Positions 1 through 5,542 of a stretch of DNA of 6,106 bases are shown here, in pieces (position 1 is the stretch's first letter; every line of letters begins with the position of its first letter). This DNA is from Deltaproteobacteria bacterium RIFCSPHIGHO2_02_FULL_40_11 (GTDB taxonomy: Bacteria; Bdellovibrionota; JACOXK01; 2-02-FULL-40-11). A program made the position numbers and the translations under genes. The stretch covers positions 7,065-13,170 of the forward strand of contig MGRI01000108.1 of the NCBI GenBank assembly GCA_001798105.1, read 5' to 3'. The notes beneath the pieces are model-generated. The model did not search any database and was not told the origin of the DNA. It saw only the letters and a list, made by a program, of their open reading frames with translations.

Positions 1-226
1 TCTTAGAAGTCATCATCGGAAGCTCCAGGCGATCCACAATATCTTCTTCCAAAGCCAAACAAATTAATCCCCGTCCAAATTTTGTCATAAAATTAATGGC
101 ATCTGGGGTTACTTTTTCGGCAATGCAAACCAAATCGCCTTCATTTTCTCGGTCTTCATCATCCACCAAGACAATCATGCGTCCTAATTTTAACGCCTCA
201 AAAACTTTTTGAATTTTATCGCCCAT
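1..226 (-). CDS. ribB: 3,4-dihydroxy-2-butanone 4-phosphate synthase, N-terminal part (RibB or RibBA), cut by window edge
   Basis: Only the first 75 codons are present; the gene runs off the left edge. The family converts ribulose 5-phosphate to 3,4-dihydroxy-2-butanone 4-phosphate plus formate, giving the four-carbon unit of riboflavin, in the cytoplasm. The translation begins MGDKIQKVFEALKLGRMIVL. It carries the hallmark acidic motif DDEDRENEGDL at residues 22-32, which holds the Mg2+-binding and catalytic acidic residues, and then FGRGLICLAL. These are diagnostic of the DHBP synthase domain. Whether a GTP cyclohydrolase II domain follows (RibBA) cannot be seen. The ATG at 226-224 lies inside the last codons of ribE, an 11-bp overlap. 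It is preceded by a purine-rich AGAGAAAAGAA stretch, a weak ribosome binding site, so translation is probably coupled to ribE. It is the fourth gene of the nrdR-ribD-ribE-ribB operon. Confidence 0.95.
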   Translation of the reverse strand, partial: MGDKIQKVFEALKLGRMIVLVDDEDRENEGDLVCIAEKVTPDAINFMTKFGRGLICLALEEDIVDRLELPMMTSK

Positions 227-836
227 TTCTTTTCTCTAAAAATTTTTGCACATATTTTGCTAAAATATCAAATTCCAAATGAACAGAATCGCCCACTTTT
301 TTAGAAGATAAATTTGTACGACGCAATGTTTCAGGAATCAGCATCACCTCAAACTGATCTTCGGTACATGTATTCACCGTTAAACTAATGCCATCTACCG
401 CAATCGAACCTTTTTCAACAATATGTGCCGAAAATGGCTTTGGATAGCGAACTTTTAATTTTAAAAACTCACCTTCAGGTTCAATTTCCAAAACTTCCCC
501 TGTCACATCCACATGGCCTGTAACAATATGTCCATCGATGCGATCGGAAAACCTTGCTGCGCGTTCTAAATTCACGGGATCTCCTACGTTTAAATCTTTA
601 AAAAAAGTTTTGCTGAGGGTTTCAGAAGAAACATCTACCCAAAATGCGTCTTTTGTACACTGGGTCACAGTTAAACAAACGCCATTTACAGAAACACTGG
701 ATCCTGGAAGTAAAGCGGTTTGAAATTTACAGGGTGTCCCCGCATTCGGGGTTTGAATGAAGTATCGTATCCCAGTAGGAGGTAAGACTTCCGCTGACTT
801 TATGTAACCTTTCGCTTCAACAATGCCATTAAACAT
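216..836 (-). CDS. ribE: Riboflavin synthase (alpha subunit)
   Basis: This enzyme dismutates two molecules of 6,7-dimethyl-8-ribityllumazine to riboflavin and 5-amino-6-ribitylaminouracil, the last step of riboflavin synthesis. The 206-residue protein has the usual length and the internal duplication of two lumazine-binding barrels. Barrel 1 (about 1-97) has MFNGIVE, GSSVSVNGVCLTV at 45-57, SSETL and VNLERA. Barrel 2 (about 98-195) has GHIVTGHVDVTG at 102-113, GSIAVDGISLTV and PETLRRTNL at 168-176. Phe2 of the conserved N-terminus is kept; the usual Thr3 is Asn. The ATG at 836-834 fits the family N-terminus exactly and has an AAGG at 848-845, 8 nt upstream. It overlaps the end of ribD by 8 bp and the start of ribB by 11 bp, so translational coupling within the operon is likely. 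In E. coli nomenclature this gene is ribC. Confidence 0.97.
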   Translation of the reverse strand: MFNGIVEAKGYIKSAEVLPPTGIRYFIQTPNAGTPCKFQTALLPGSSVSVNGVCLTVTQCTKDAFWVDVSSETLSKTFFKDLNVGDPVNLERAARFSDRIDGHIVTGHVDVTGEVLEIEPEGEFLKLKVRYPKPFSAHIVEKGSIAVDGISLTVNTCTEDQFEVMLIPETLRRTNLSSKKVGDSVHLEFDILAKYVQKFLEKRNGR

Positions 837-1935
837 TCACATAACCTTGAATCAGAATATCTGATCCAACGGGTTCCATTTTAAGATGTTTCAGCTTAAT
901 CGCTTGGTCTAAATCTCCAAAGCCTAAATTTGAATACGCGCCTAAAGCATCATCCCCTAAAATACGAGGGGCAATAAAAGCGTATACTTTATGGGTAAGT
1001 TTTTCTTTTAAGAAAGAGGCATTGACTTCAGCGCCACCTTCCACCAAAACAGAAACAATGCCTTCTTTCCCCAAATGCTTTAATAAAGATACCAAAGACA
1101 CGCGGCCTCTTTTATCTGGGACAACCAAAACTTGAACGCCTTTACGCTCTAAGGCTTTTCGTTTCTTTTGTGTAGACTTTCTTGTTGTAACCACCATGGT
1201 CGGGGTTCTGTCATCTACCTTTAAAATTTTTGCTCTCGGAGAAATACGAAGTTTTGAATCCACAACAACTCGAAGGGGATTTTTATGTTCTTTATCCGTC
1301 TCGCCATGCACCGTTAAGGTGGGGTTATCCGCTAAAACGGTTCCGATTCCAACCAATACAGCATCCACCTTACGTCTTAAGCCTTGAACCACTTCGCGAG
1401 ATTCTACAGACGTAATCCATTTGGACTCTCCTTTATACGTTGCAATTTTCCCATCTAACGTAGAAGCCGTTTTTAAAAGCACAAAAGGCAATTGATTTCG
1501 AATCCAATACGTCCAATATTCATTTAATTCTTTACACTCTCGTTCCGAAACACCTTCCACGACATCTACAGCCAAGCGTTTCAGTTCTCGAATGCCTTTT
1601 CCATTCACATCTTGATTGGGATCAATCATGCCGACCTGGACTTGACGAATGCCCGCCTTATAAATGGCTTCTGTACAAGGACCGGTTCTACCAACGGTAC
1701 AACAAGGCTCTAAGGTCACATATAATGTTGCACCTCTGGCAAGATTTCCTGCTTCATCTAAGGCCATGCGTTCTGCATGCGCCGCACCTGCTTTTTTATG
1801 ATATCCTTTACCAATAATTTTTCCGTCTTTCACAATGATAGCACCCACCAAGGGGTTCGGACTGGTTTGTCCTTGAGCTTTCTGGGCAAGCTCTACAGCT
1901 TGCTTCATATAATAGACATGTTCTTCACCGGTCAT
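829..1935 (-). CDS. ribD: Bifunctional pyrimidine deaminase / 5-amino-6-(5-phosphoribosylamino)uracil reductase
   Basis: RibD carries out the deamination and NADPH-dependent ribose reduction that follow GTP cyclohydrolase II in riboflavin synthesis. The 368 residues match the usual two-domain length. The deaminase domain (about 5-145) has HAE at 53-55 and PC at 77-78 with a second Cys at 87, the expected zinc ligands His53, Cys78 and Cys87 plus catalytic Glu55. The reductase domain (about 148-365) has PFVLLKTASTLDGKIAT, SKWITS, VGIGTVLADNPTLTV at 195-209, the NPLRVVVD strand at 219-226 and VLVEGGAEVNASFL at 297-309, which is the conserved nucleotide/substrate-binding region. The zinc loop reads EPCCTVGRTGPC instead of the commoner EPCSHHGRTPPC; the ligands and their spacing are intact. 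The ATG overlaps the nrdR stop as ATGA and has a good ribosome binding site, GAGAGGA. Confidence 0.97.
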   Translation of the reverse strand: MTGEEHVYYMKQAVELAQKAQGQTSPNPLVGAIIVKDGKIIGKGYHKKAGAAHAERMALDEAGNLARGATLYVTLEPCCTVGRTGPCTEAIYKAGIRQVQVGMIDPNQDVNGKGIRELKRLAVDVVEGVSERECKELNEYWTYWIRNQLPFVLLKTASTLDGKIATYKGESKWITSVESREVVQGLRRKVDAVLVGIGTVLADNPTLTVHGETDKEHKNPLRVVVDSKLRISPRAKILKVDDRTPTMVVTTRKSTQKKRKALERKGVQVLVVPDKRGRVSLVSLLKHLGKEGIVSVLVEGGAEVNASFLKEKLTHKVYAFIAPRILGDDALGAYSNLGFGDLDQAIKLKHLKMEPVGSDILIQGYVNV

Positions 1936-2423
1936 AGGGTCCTCTCATTTCTCAGGGGGTTATACATATTTTCGTTATCTTTCAATAAGTTGAGTTCTTT
2001 CACAAACTCACTGACATCTTTAAATTCTCGGTACACAGAAGCAAAACGCACATAGGCGACTTCATCGATTTTTTTAAGCTTACCCATAACATATTCGCCA
2101 ATGGTAATGGTTTTAACTTCGCGATCCGTGCCTTCTTGAAAATGACGTTCGACTTCTGCCAGAAGTTCATCCACACGATCCACACTGATTGAACGTTTCT
2201 GACAGGCTTTTTCAATGCCTCGCTTAATTTTTAAACGATCAAAGGGTTCTCGTCTTCCATCTTTTTTAATCACCATGGGTAAAACTTCTTCAATTCTTTC
2301 ATACGTTGTATATCTTTTTTCACAACTTAAACATTCACGACGGCGACGTGTGATATCACCTTCTTTTGAAACACGTGAATCAATTACTTTATTTTCGAGA
2401 TGATTACAAAAAGGGCACTTCAT
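1932..2423 (-). CDS. nrdR: Transcriptional repressor NrdR (ribonucleotide reductase regulator)
   Basis: NrdR senses nucleotides (ATP/dATP) through an ATP-cone and represses ribonucleotide reductase genes by binding NrdR boxes. The protein from this start is 163 residues, close to the family's usual 150-165. It begins MKCPFCNH. The N-terminal zinc ribbon has CPFC (Cys3, Cys6) and CLSC (Cys31, Cys34), separated by DSRVSKEGDITRRRREC, including the DNA-contacting basic run RRRR at 26-29. The ATP-cone spans about 49-139, with VIKKDGRREPFDRLKI and later VAYVRFASVYREF at 122-134. An in-frame ATG 26 codons further upstream (2501) exists, but that extension is unlike the family and would run across the promoter, so I reject it. 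There is no Shine-Dalgarno before 2423. It is first in the operon with ribD, ribE and ribB; its stop overlaps the ribD start as ATGA. This gene order is common in bacteria. Confidence 0.96.
   Translation of the reverse strand: MKCPFCNHLENKVIDSRVSKEGDITRRRRECLSCEKRYTTYERIEEVLPMVIKKDGRREPFDRLKIKRGIEKACQKRSISVDRVDELLAEVERHFQEGTDREVKTITIGEYVMGKLKKIDEVAYVRFASVYREFKDVSEFVKELNLLKDNENMYNPLRNERTL
1940..1946 (-). promoter_or_regulatory. Ribosome binding site of ribD
   Basis: On the minus strand GAGAGGA lies 4 nt before the ribD ATG (1935-1933), inside the last codons of nrdR. It is the clearest Shine-Dalgarno sequence in the window. It supports this start and allows ribosome loading independent of, or by reinitiation at, the ATGA overlap. 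Confidence 0.7.
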
Positions 2424-2433
2424 AAATTGCGGC

Positions 2434-2449
2434 TCACTATATATAAAAT
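2434..2449. promoter_or_regulatory. Candidate NrdR box (autoregulatory operator)
   Basis: The 16 bases TCACTATATATAAAAT match the published NrdR-box consensus acaCwAtATaTwGtgt at 12 of 16 positions. The left half matches well and the right half is degenerate. The site covers the -10 element of the predicted nrdR promoter, where a repressor would block RNA polymerase. NrdR boxes usually occur in pairs about three helical turns apart; I find no second copy at that distance. AT-rich promoter sequence can match this consensus by chance, so this is a candidate only. Confidence 0.4.
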
Positions 2450-2464
2450 AGTTTGAAATGTAAA
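2436..2464 (-). promoter_or_regulatory. Predicted sigma-70-type promoter of nrdR-ribDEB
   Basis: On the minus strand TTTACA (2464-2459) matches the -35 consensus at 5 of 6 bases. It is followed by a 17-nt spacer and TATAGT (2441-2436), 5 of 6 for the -10. Transcription would start near 2430-2428, only 5-7 nt before the nrdR ATG. That gives an almost leaderless mRNA, in agreement with the missing Shine-Dalgarno. Prediction by consensus only. Confidence 0.6.
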
Positions 2465-2480
2465 GACTGCAGGCCTTTTT

Positions 2481-2508
2481 TTGCATAAAAATTGCGCACA
2501 TTTATAAA
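2481..2508 (+). promoter_or_regulatory. Possible promoter of the secretin-pdxS-pdxT unit
   Basis: TTGCAT (2481-2486, 3 of 6 for the -35) lies 16 nt before TATAAA (2503-2508, 5 of 6 for the -10). Start of transcription would be near 2515. The -10 lies inside the perfect 10-bp palindrome ATTTATAAAT (2500-2509). The -35 is poor. The 104-bp gap between the divergent nrdR and secretin starts must nevertheless hold a plus-strand promoter, unless the unit is transcribed by other means. Confidence 0.3.
2482..2503 (+). repeat. Imperfect spaced direct repeat, copy 1
   Basis: This copy reads TGCAT, 7 nt, GCGCACATTT. The same two blocks with identical 7-nt spacing recur 77 bp downstream at 2559-2580. 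The two copies agree at 17 of 22 positions. Copy 1 overlaps the possible plus-strand promoter. It could be an operator or the remnant of a local duplication. Confidence 0.5.
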
Positions 2509-2527
2509 TTGACCCATCAAACCATAC

Positions 2528-4072
2528 ATGCTAATTAAAGTGGCAAATAAATCATTTATGCATCAATCGCGCGCACATTTTATTTTTTTAACGTTGATTG
2601 TGGGTGTCGTACACTTTTTTCCCTTCTCTTTAAATAGCCAAAGTGCGCCCACTGAAGATCTCGTCGTTGAAAAAATTTATTTCTATAACCGAAGGGGTCT
2701 GGATGTTAAAATTTTTCTCGAAAAAAGTTTAAATTTAGATCAAACGCAAGGAGAGTTCATTTCGCTGGGATTAGATCCCCAAAGAGATCGTCCCCAGGAT
2801 GGGTCCGCAGGCAGCGGACATTCAGGCGGCCTTTTATTGCCCGTTGCAAACCCTTCAGAGTTTGCGCTCTACCATATCACGGGTGGCGATTTAACAATTG
2901 TAGCATCTCCAGAAAAAGTAAAACGTGCCCAAGAAATTGTTGCCATTATGGATGCACTTCCCTGGCAAATTCAAATTGAAACTTTTGTGGTTAAAATTAA
3001 TAAAGACGAAATTGAAAGAAGAAATTTAGAAGTTTCAGGTGTGGTAAATGCCATTCAAGAATTTCAACCTACTTTTTTGGATCCAAAACTATCTCCCAGA
3101 ACATTACAATGGGCCATTGGCAATCAAGTGAATGATTTTGGAAGTGTGCACCTTGAACTTTCAGACATTGATCGAATGATTGAAGTCAGCAAAAACCCCG
3201 TTCAAAAAGTTTTACATGGAGAAACTTCAAATATTTTAGCTGGCCAAAGACTTATTTTTACAATTGCATCTGGGTTAAATGCCACCGTTCAAATTGAAGA
3301 TACAGCGTACATTGTAAGCGTCACTCCACAATTTATTCCAAAAGACACACGAAATAATCCAGCAGATGCTGTTCGCCTTTCCATTCAAATTGAAGATTCA
3401 ACCCCCAGAACCAATCCAGATGGTTCTGTGGATAAAATTGATCGATTTAATACATCCACCTCGCTTATTCTTCTGGAAGGACAACTTTTACCGCTTGTAA
3501 AATTGGATAATAATTCCAAAGTGGAAACCATGGAAGGTGTTCCCAATTTAAAAGATGTTCCCCTTTTGGGAAATCTCTTTCGCTCTCGACAATCTGAAAG
3601 CTCATCCATTGAATACATTGTTTTTGTACGAGCCACAGAATATGATATTTTTGAAGATGCAAATCGCATCCAAGATATAGATCCTTTCTTGTGGTCAACG
3701 GTTCATACGGTTCATATCTTAGACAGCAGTCTAGATACTGTCTATGACCTCCAATTTACAAAAAACCAAAAGAATGCAATTTTAGGTCGCCTGACGAAAG
3801 ATGGAATTGTTGTGAATGCTCCCTTTATCGTTCGTATCGGATGGAGGCGATCTGCAAACTTTATTTCAAGAATCTGGAAAGATACTCAGCGCCAAACAGA
3901 ACAAAAAAATAATTCCCAAGCTCGTTTTTCGGTTGGGCTTTTGACAGAAGACGACCCTGAATGGGTAGCCCATTTTTCCTTTTATACCTTATCTTCGGAC
4001 AATACCCTCTCGAAAGAACCTTTTTTAGAGATGGAAGAAATTTCACTTGCTGAGATTTTAGATCAATTATAA
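2528..4072 (+). CDS. Secretin-domain protein (type II/III secretion-like), with unrecognised C-terminal extension
   Basis: Secretins form multimeric outer-membrane channels. The 514-residue protein has a signal peptide: a hydrophobic stretch at about 18-34 and a likely cleavage site after SQSA (40). Residues 45-145 look like one reduced N-domain (NolW-like), interrupted by a Gly/Ser-rich loop at 92-102 and ending LTIVASPEKVKRAQEIVAIMD. The core (about 147-373) has IQIETFVVKI, VSVTPQFIP at 263-271, VRLSIQIEDS at 282-291 and the signature VPNLKDVPLLGNLF at 338-351. RLSIQIEDS and LFRSR recall type III secretins (SctC), but I would not assign a system. Residues 374-514 carry an extension I do not recognise. 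There is no lipobox. No clear Shine-Dalgarno precedes either ATG (2528, or 2558, which gives a neater 30-residue signal peptide). It is followed after 11 bp by pdxS. No secretion partner gene is in view; pore formation is inferred. Confidence 0.85.
   Translation: MLIKVANKSFMHQSRAHFIFLTLIVGVVHFFPFSLNSQSAPTEDLVVEKIYFYNRRGLDVKIFLEKSLNLDQTQGEFISLGLDPQRDRPQDGSAGSGHSGGLLLPVANPSEFALYHITGGDLTIVASPEKVKRAQEIVAIMDALPWQIQIETFVVKINKDEIERRNLEVSGVVNAIQEFQPTFLDPKLSPRTLQWAIGNQVNDFGSVHLELSDIDRMIEVSKNPVQKVLHGETSNILAGQRLIFTIASGLNATVQIEDTAYIVSVTPQFIPKDTRNNPADAVRLSIQIEDSTPRTNPDGSVDKIDRFNTSTSLILLEGQLLPLVKLDNNSKVETMEGVPNLKDVPLLGNLFRSRQSESSSIEYIVFVRATEYDIFEDANRIQDIDPFLWSTVHTVHILDSSLDTVYDLQFTKNQKNAILGRLTKDGIVVNAPFIVRIGWRRSANFISRIWKDTQRQTEQKNNSQARFSVGLLTEDDPEWVAHFSFYTLSSDNTLSKEPFLEMEEISLAEILDQL
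2559..2580 (+). repeat. Imperfect spaced direct repeat, copy 2
   Basis: This is the second copy of TGCAT-N7-GCGCACATTT. It lies over codons 11-18 of the secretin-like gene as called from 2528, and it begins within the alternative start codon at 2558. Sequence outside the repeat is not similar between the copies, which argues against a recent simple 77-bp tandem duplication. Confidence 0.5.
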
Positions 4073-4083
4073 GACTAGCTTCC

Positions 4084-4959
4084 ATGAAATCTATTAACTT
4101 AAAAACCGGTTTAGCCGAAATGTTGAAACGTGGCGTCATTATGGACGTCATTTCCGAAGACCAAGCAAAAATTGCTGAAGATTCTGGTGCCATTGCGGTC
4201 ATGGCGTTGGAGCGTGTTCCTGCGGATATTCGCGCACACGGAGGGGTAGCCCGTATGTGTGACCCGGAAAGAATTCAAAAAATCATGAAAGCGGTTTCTA
4301 TTCCTGTGATGGCAAAAGTTCGCATTGGCCATTTTGTGGAAGCACAAATTTTGGAAGTTTTGGGCGTAGACTATATTGATGAAAGCGAAGTGTTAACGCC
4401 TGCGGATGAAGAAAATCATATTTTAAAATCTAATTTTAAAGTGCCATTTGTCTGCGGCGCAACCAACTTAGGGGAAGCTTTAAGAAGAATTGCTGAAGGC
4501 GCAGCTTTAATTCGAACCAAAGGAGAAGCAGGCACTGGAAATATTGTACAAGGCGTCAATCATGTTCGAAAAATTGTTCGAGAAATTCGAGAAATTTCTT
4601 TGATGGAAGATTGTGAACTGGTCGCAGCCGCCAAAAAACATGGCGCACCTTTAGAGCTGATTCAAGAAGTTAAAAAACAAAAACGCTTACCTGTTCCGAT
4701 GTTTGCAGCTGGCGGCGTGGCAACACCCGCGGACGCAGCACTTCTCATGCAATGCGGAGCAGAGTCTGTGTTTGTAGGCTCTGGTATTTTTAAAGCACAA
4801 AATCCTGAAAAATTCGCAAAAGCCATTGTACAAGCCGTGGCACATTACGATAATCCTAAAGCACTGCTTGAAGTCAGTGGTGGACTTGGAGAAGCCATGC
4901 CCAGTATTGAAATGACCAAACTTTCTGAAAATGAACTCCTCTCAAAACGTGGATGGTAA
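4084..4959 (+). CDS. pdxS: Pyridoxal 5'-phosphate synthase, synthase subunit PdxS (Pdx1)
   Basis: PdxS builds PLP from ribose 5-phosphate, glyceraldehyde 3-phosphate and ammonia, with the ammonia channelled from the PdxT glutaminase. This is the DXP-independent B6 pathway. The 291-residue TIM barrel is full length. Visible hallmarks are MDVISEDQAKIAEDSGA with Asp21; ALERVPADIR; the first catalytic lysine, Lys78, in AKVRIGHFVEAQ (equivalent to Lys81 of B. subtilis); DYIDESEVLTPAD; the second lysine, Lys146, in RTKGEAGTGN (equivalent to Lys149); and the phosphate-binding FAAGGVATPADAAL and FVGSGIF near the C-terminus. All key residues are present. The start is fixed by the family N-terminus (LKTGLAEMLKRGVIMDV), although no Shine-Dalgarno is evident. 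It begins 11 bp after the secretin-like gene and overlaps pdxT, so one transcript is likely. A promoter inside the 3' end of the secretin gene is not excluded. Confidence 0.98.
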   Translation: MKSINLKTGLAEMLKRGVIMDVISEDQAKIAEDSGAIAVMALERVPADIRAHGGVARMCDPERIQKIMKAVSIPVMAKVRIGHFVEAQILEVLGVDYIDESEVLTPADEENHILKSNFKVPFVCGATNLGEALRRIAEGAALIRTKGEAGTGNIVQGVNHVRKIVREIREISLMEDCELVAAAKKHGAPLELIQEVKKQKRLPVPMFAAGGVATPADAALLMQCGAESVFVGSGIFKAQNPEKFAKAIVQAVAHYDNPKALLEVSGGLGEAMPSIEMTKLSENELLSKRGW

Positions 4960-5542
4960 GACCATCGGCATTCTTGGGCTTCAAGGATGCATCACACCCC
5001 ACTTTCAACACTTAGAAGCGCTTGGCGCCACACCGAAGCTTGTAAAATACCCTAAAGATTTAGAAAATATTTCGGCACTTATTTTACCCGGAGGTGAAAG
5101 CACCACACAGTTAAAACTGCTCCAAAAAAATGAAATGATGGATGCATTGATTCAAAAATCAAAAGATATCCCCTTTTGGGGAATTTGTGCAGGTGCTATT
5201 CTCATGGCAAAACATATCACCCCACACCAACCCAGTTTAGGGATCATGGATATTTCCATTCATAGAAACGCTTATGGCCGACAAGTGGATAGTTTTATGG
5301 ATGCGGTTTGTGGCCAAGATGTTGCCTTTATCCGCGCGCCCATCATCCAAAAAGTTTCGTCAACACTGACCATCAAAACAAAACACCAAAACCATCCCAC
5401 ATGGGTGATTGGGGAAAACCATATGGTAACGACGTTTCATCCGGAGTTGTCTACATCAACGCCATCTGTCGTACACGAATACTTTATCCAACATGTTCAA
5501 TCCGCTTTTGATAAAACGGAAAAGAGCGACACAGGTCGGTAA
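4931..5542 (+). CDS. pdxT: Pyridoxal 5'-phosphate synthase, glutaminase subunit PdxT (Pdx2)
   Basis: PdxT hydrolyses glutamine and passes ammonia to PdxS in the 12+12 PLP synthase complex. The class I glutamine amidotransferase triad is visible: nucleophile Cys86 in WGICAGAILMA, His170 and Glu172 in TFHPEL. The oxyanion-hole motif PGGEST is at 53-58, and the family signature RNAYGRQVDSF at 112-122. The usual ALQG near the N-terminus is GLQG. The length of 203 residues is slightly above the usual 186-200. ATG 4931 gives a 29-bp overlap with pdxS. A GTG at 4949 would give an 11-bp overlap and a 197-residue protein starting (M)DGKTIGILGLQG, which fits the family better. Neither has a clear Shine-Dalgarno. 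The last 14 or so residues (after about 189) extend beyond the usual family end and lie in the 59-bp convergent overlap with glyA. Confidence 0.96.
   Translation: MNSSQNVDGKTIGILGLQGCITPHFQHLEALGATPKLVKYPKDLENISALILPGGESTTQLKLLQKNEMMDALIQKSKDIPFWGICAGAILMAKHITPHQPSLGIMDISIHRNAYGRQVDSFMDAVCGQDVAFIRAPIIQKVSSTLTIKTKHQNHPTWVIGENHMVTTFHPELSTSTPSVVHEYFIQHVQSAFDKTEKSDTGR

Noticed and set aside
1777..2055. Plus-strand open frame of 92 codons antisense to the ribD/nrdR junction
   Set aside because: It lies across two well-supported genes on the other strand, the product resembles nothing I recognise, and no ribosome binding site or promoter is apparent.
2424..2501. N-terminal extension of NrdR to the upstream ATG at 2501
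   Set aside because: NrdR proteins begin with M-x-CPxC. The extra 26 residues are unlike the family and would place the likely promoter inside the gene.
2424..2527. FMN riboswitch or other structured leader ahead of the rib operon
   Set aside because: The gap is only 104 bp and holds none of the conserved RFN-element pieces. The predicted nrdR leader is only a few nucleotides long.
3721..3743. Inverted repeat AGACAG, 11-nt loop, CTGTCT inside the secretin-like gene
   Set aside because: It is a short 6-bp stem within a continuous reading frame with no U-tract, and it is explained by coding sequence.
4073..4083. Terminator or promoter between the secretin-like gene and pdxS
   Set aside because: The 11-bp gap is too short for either, and no hairpin with a T-run is visible around it.
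3861..4202. Minus-strand open frame of 113 codons across the secretin/pdxS junction
   Set aside because: It covers the coding ends of two clear plus-strand genes and has no family features. It is a shadow of their codon pattern.
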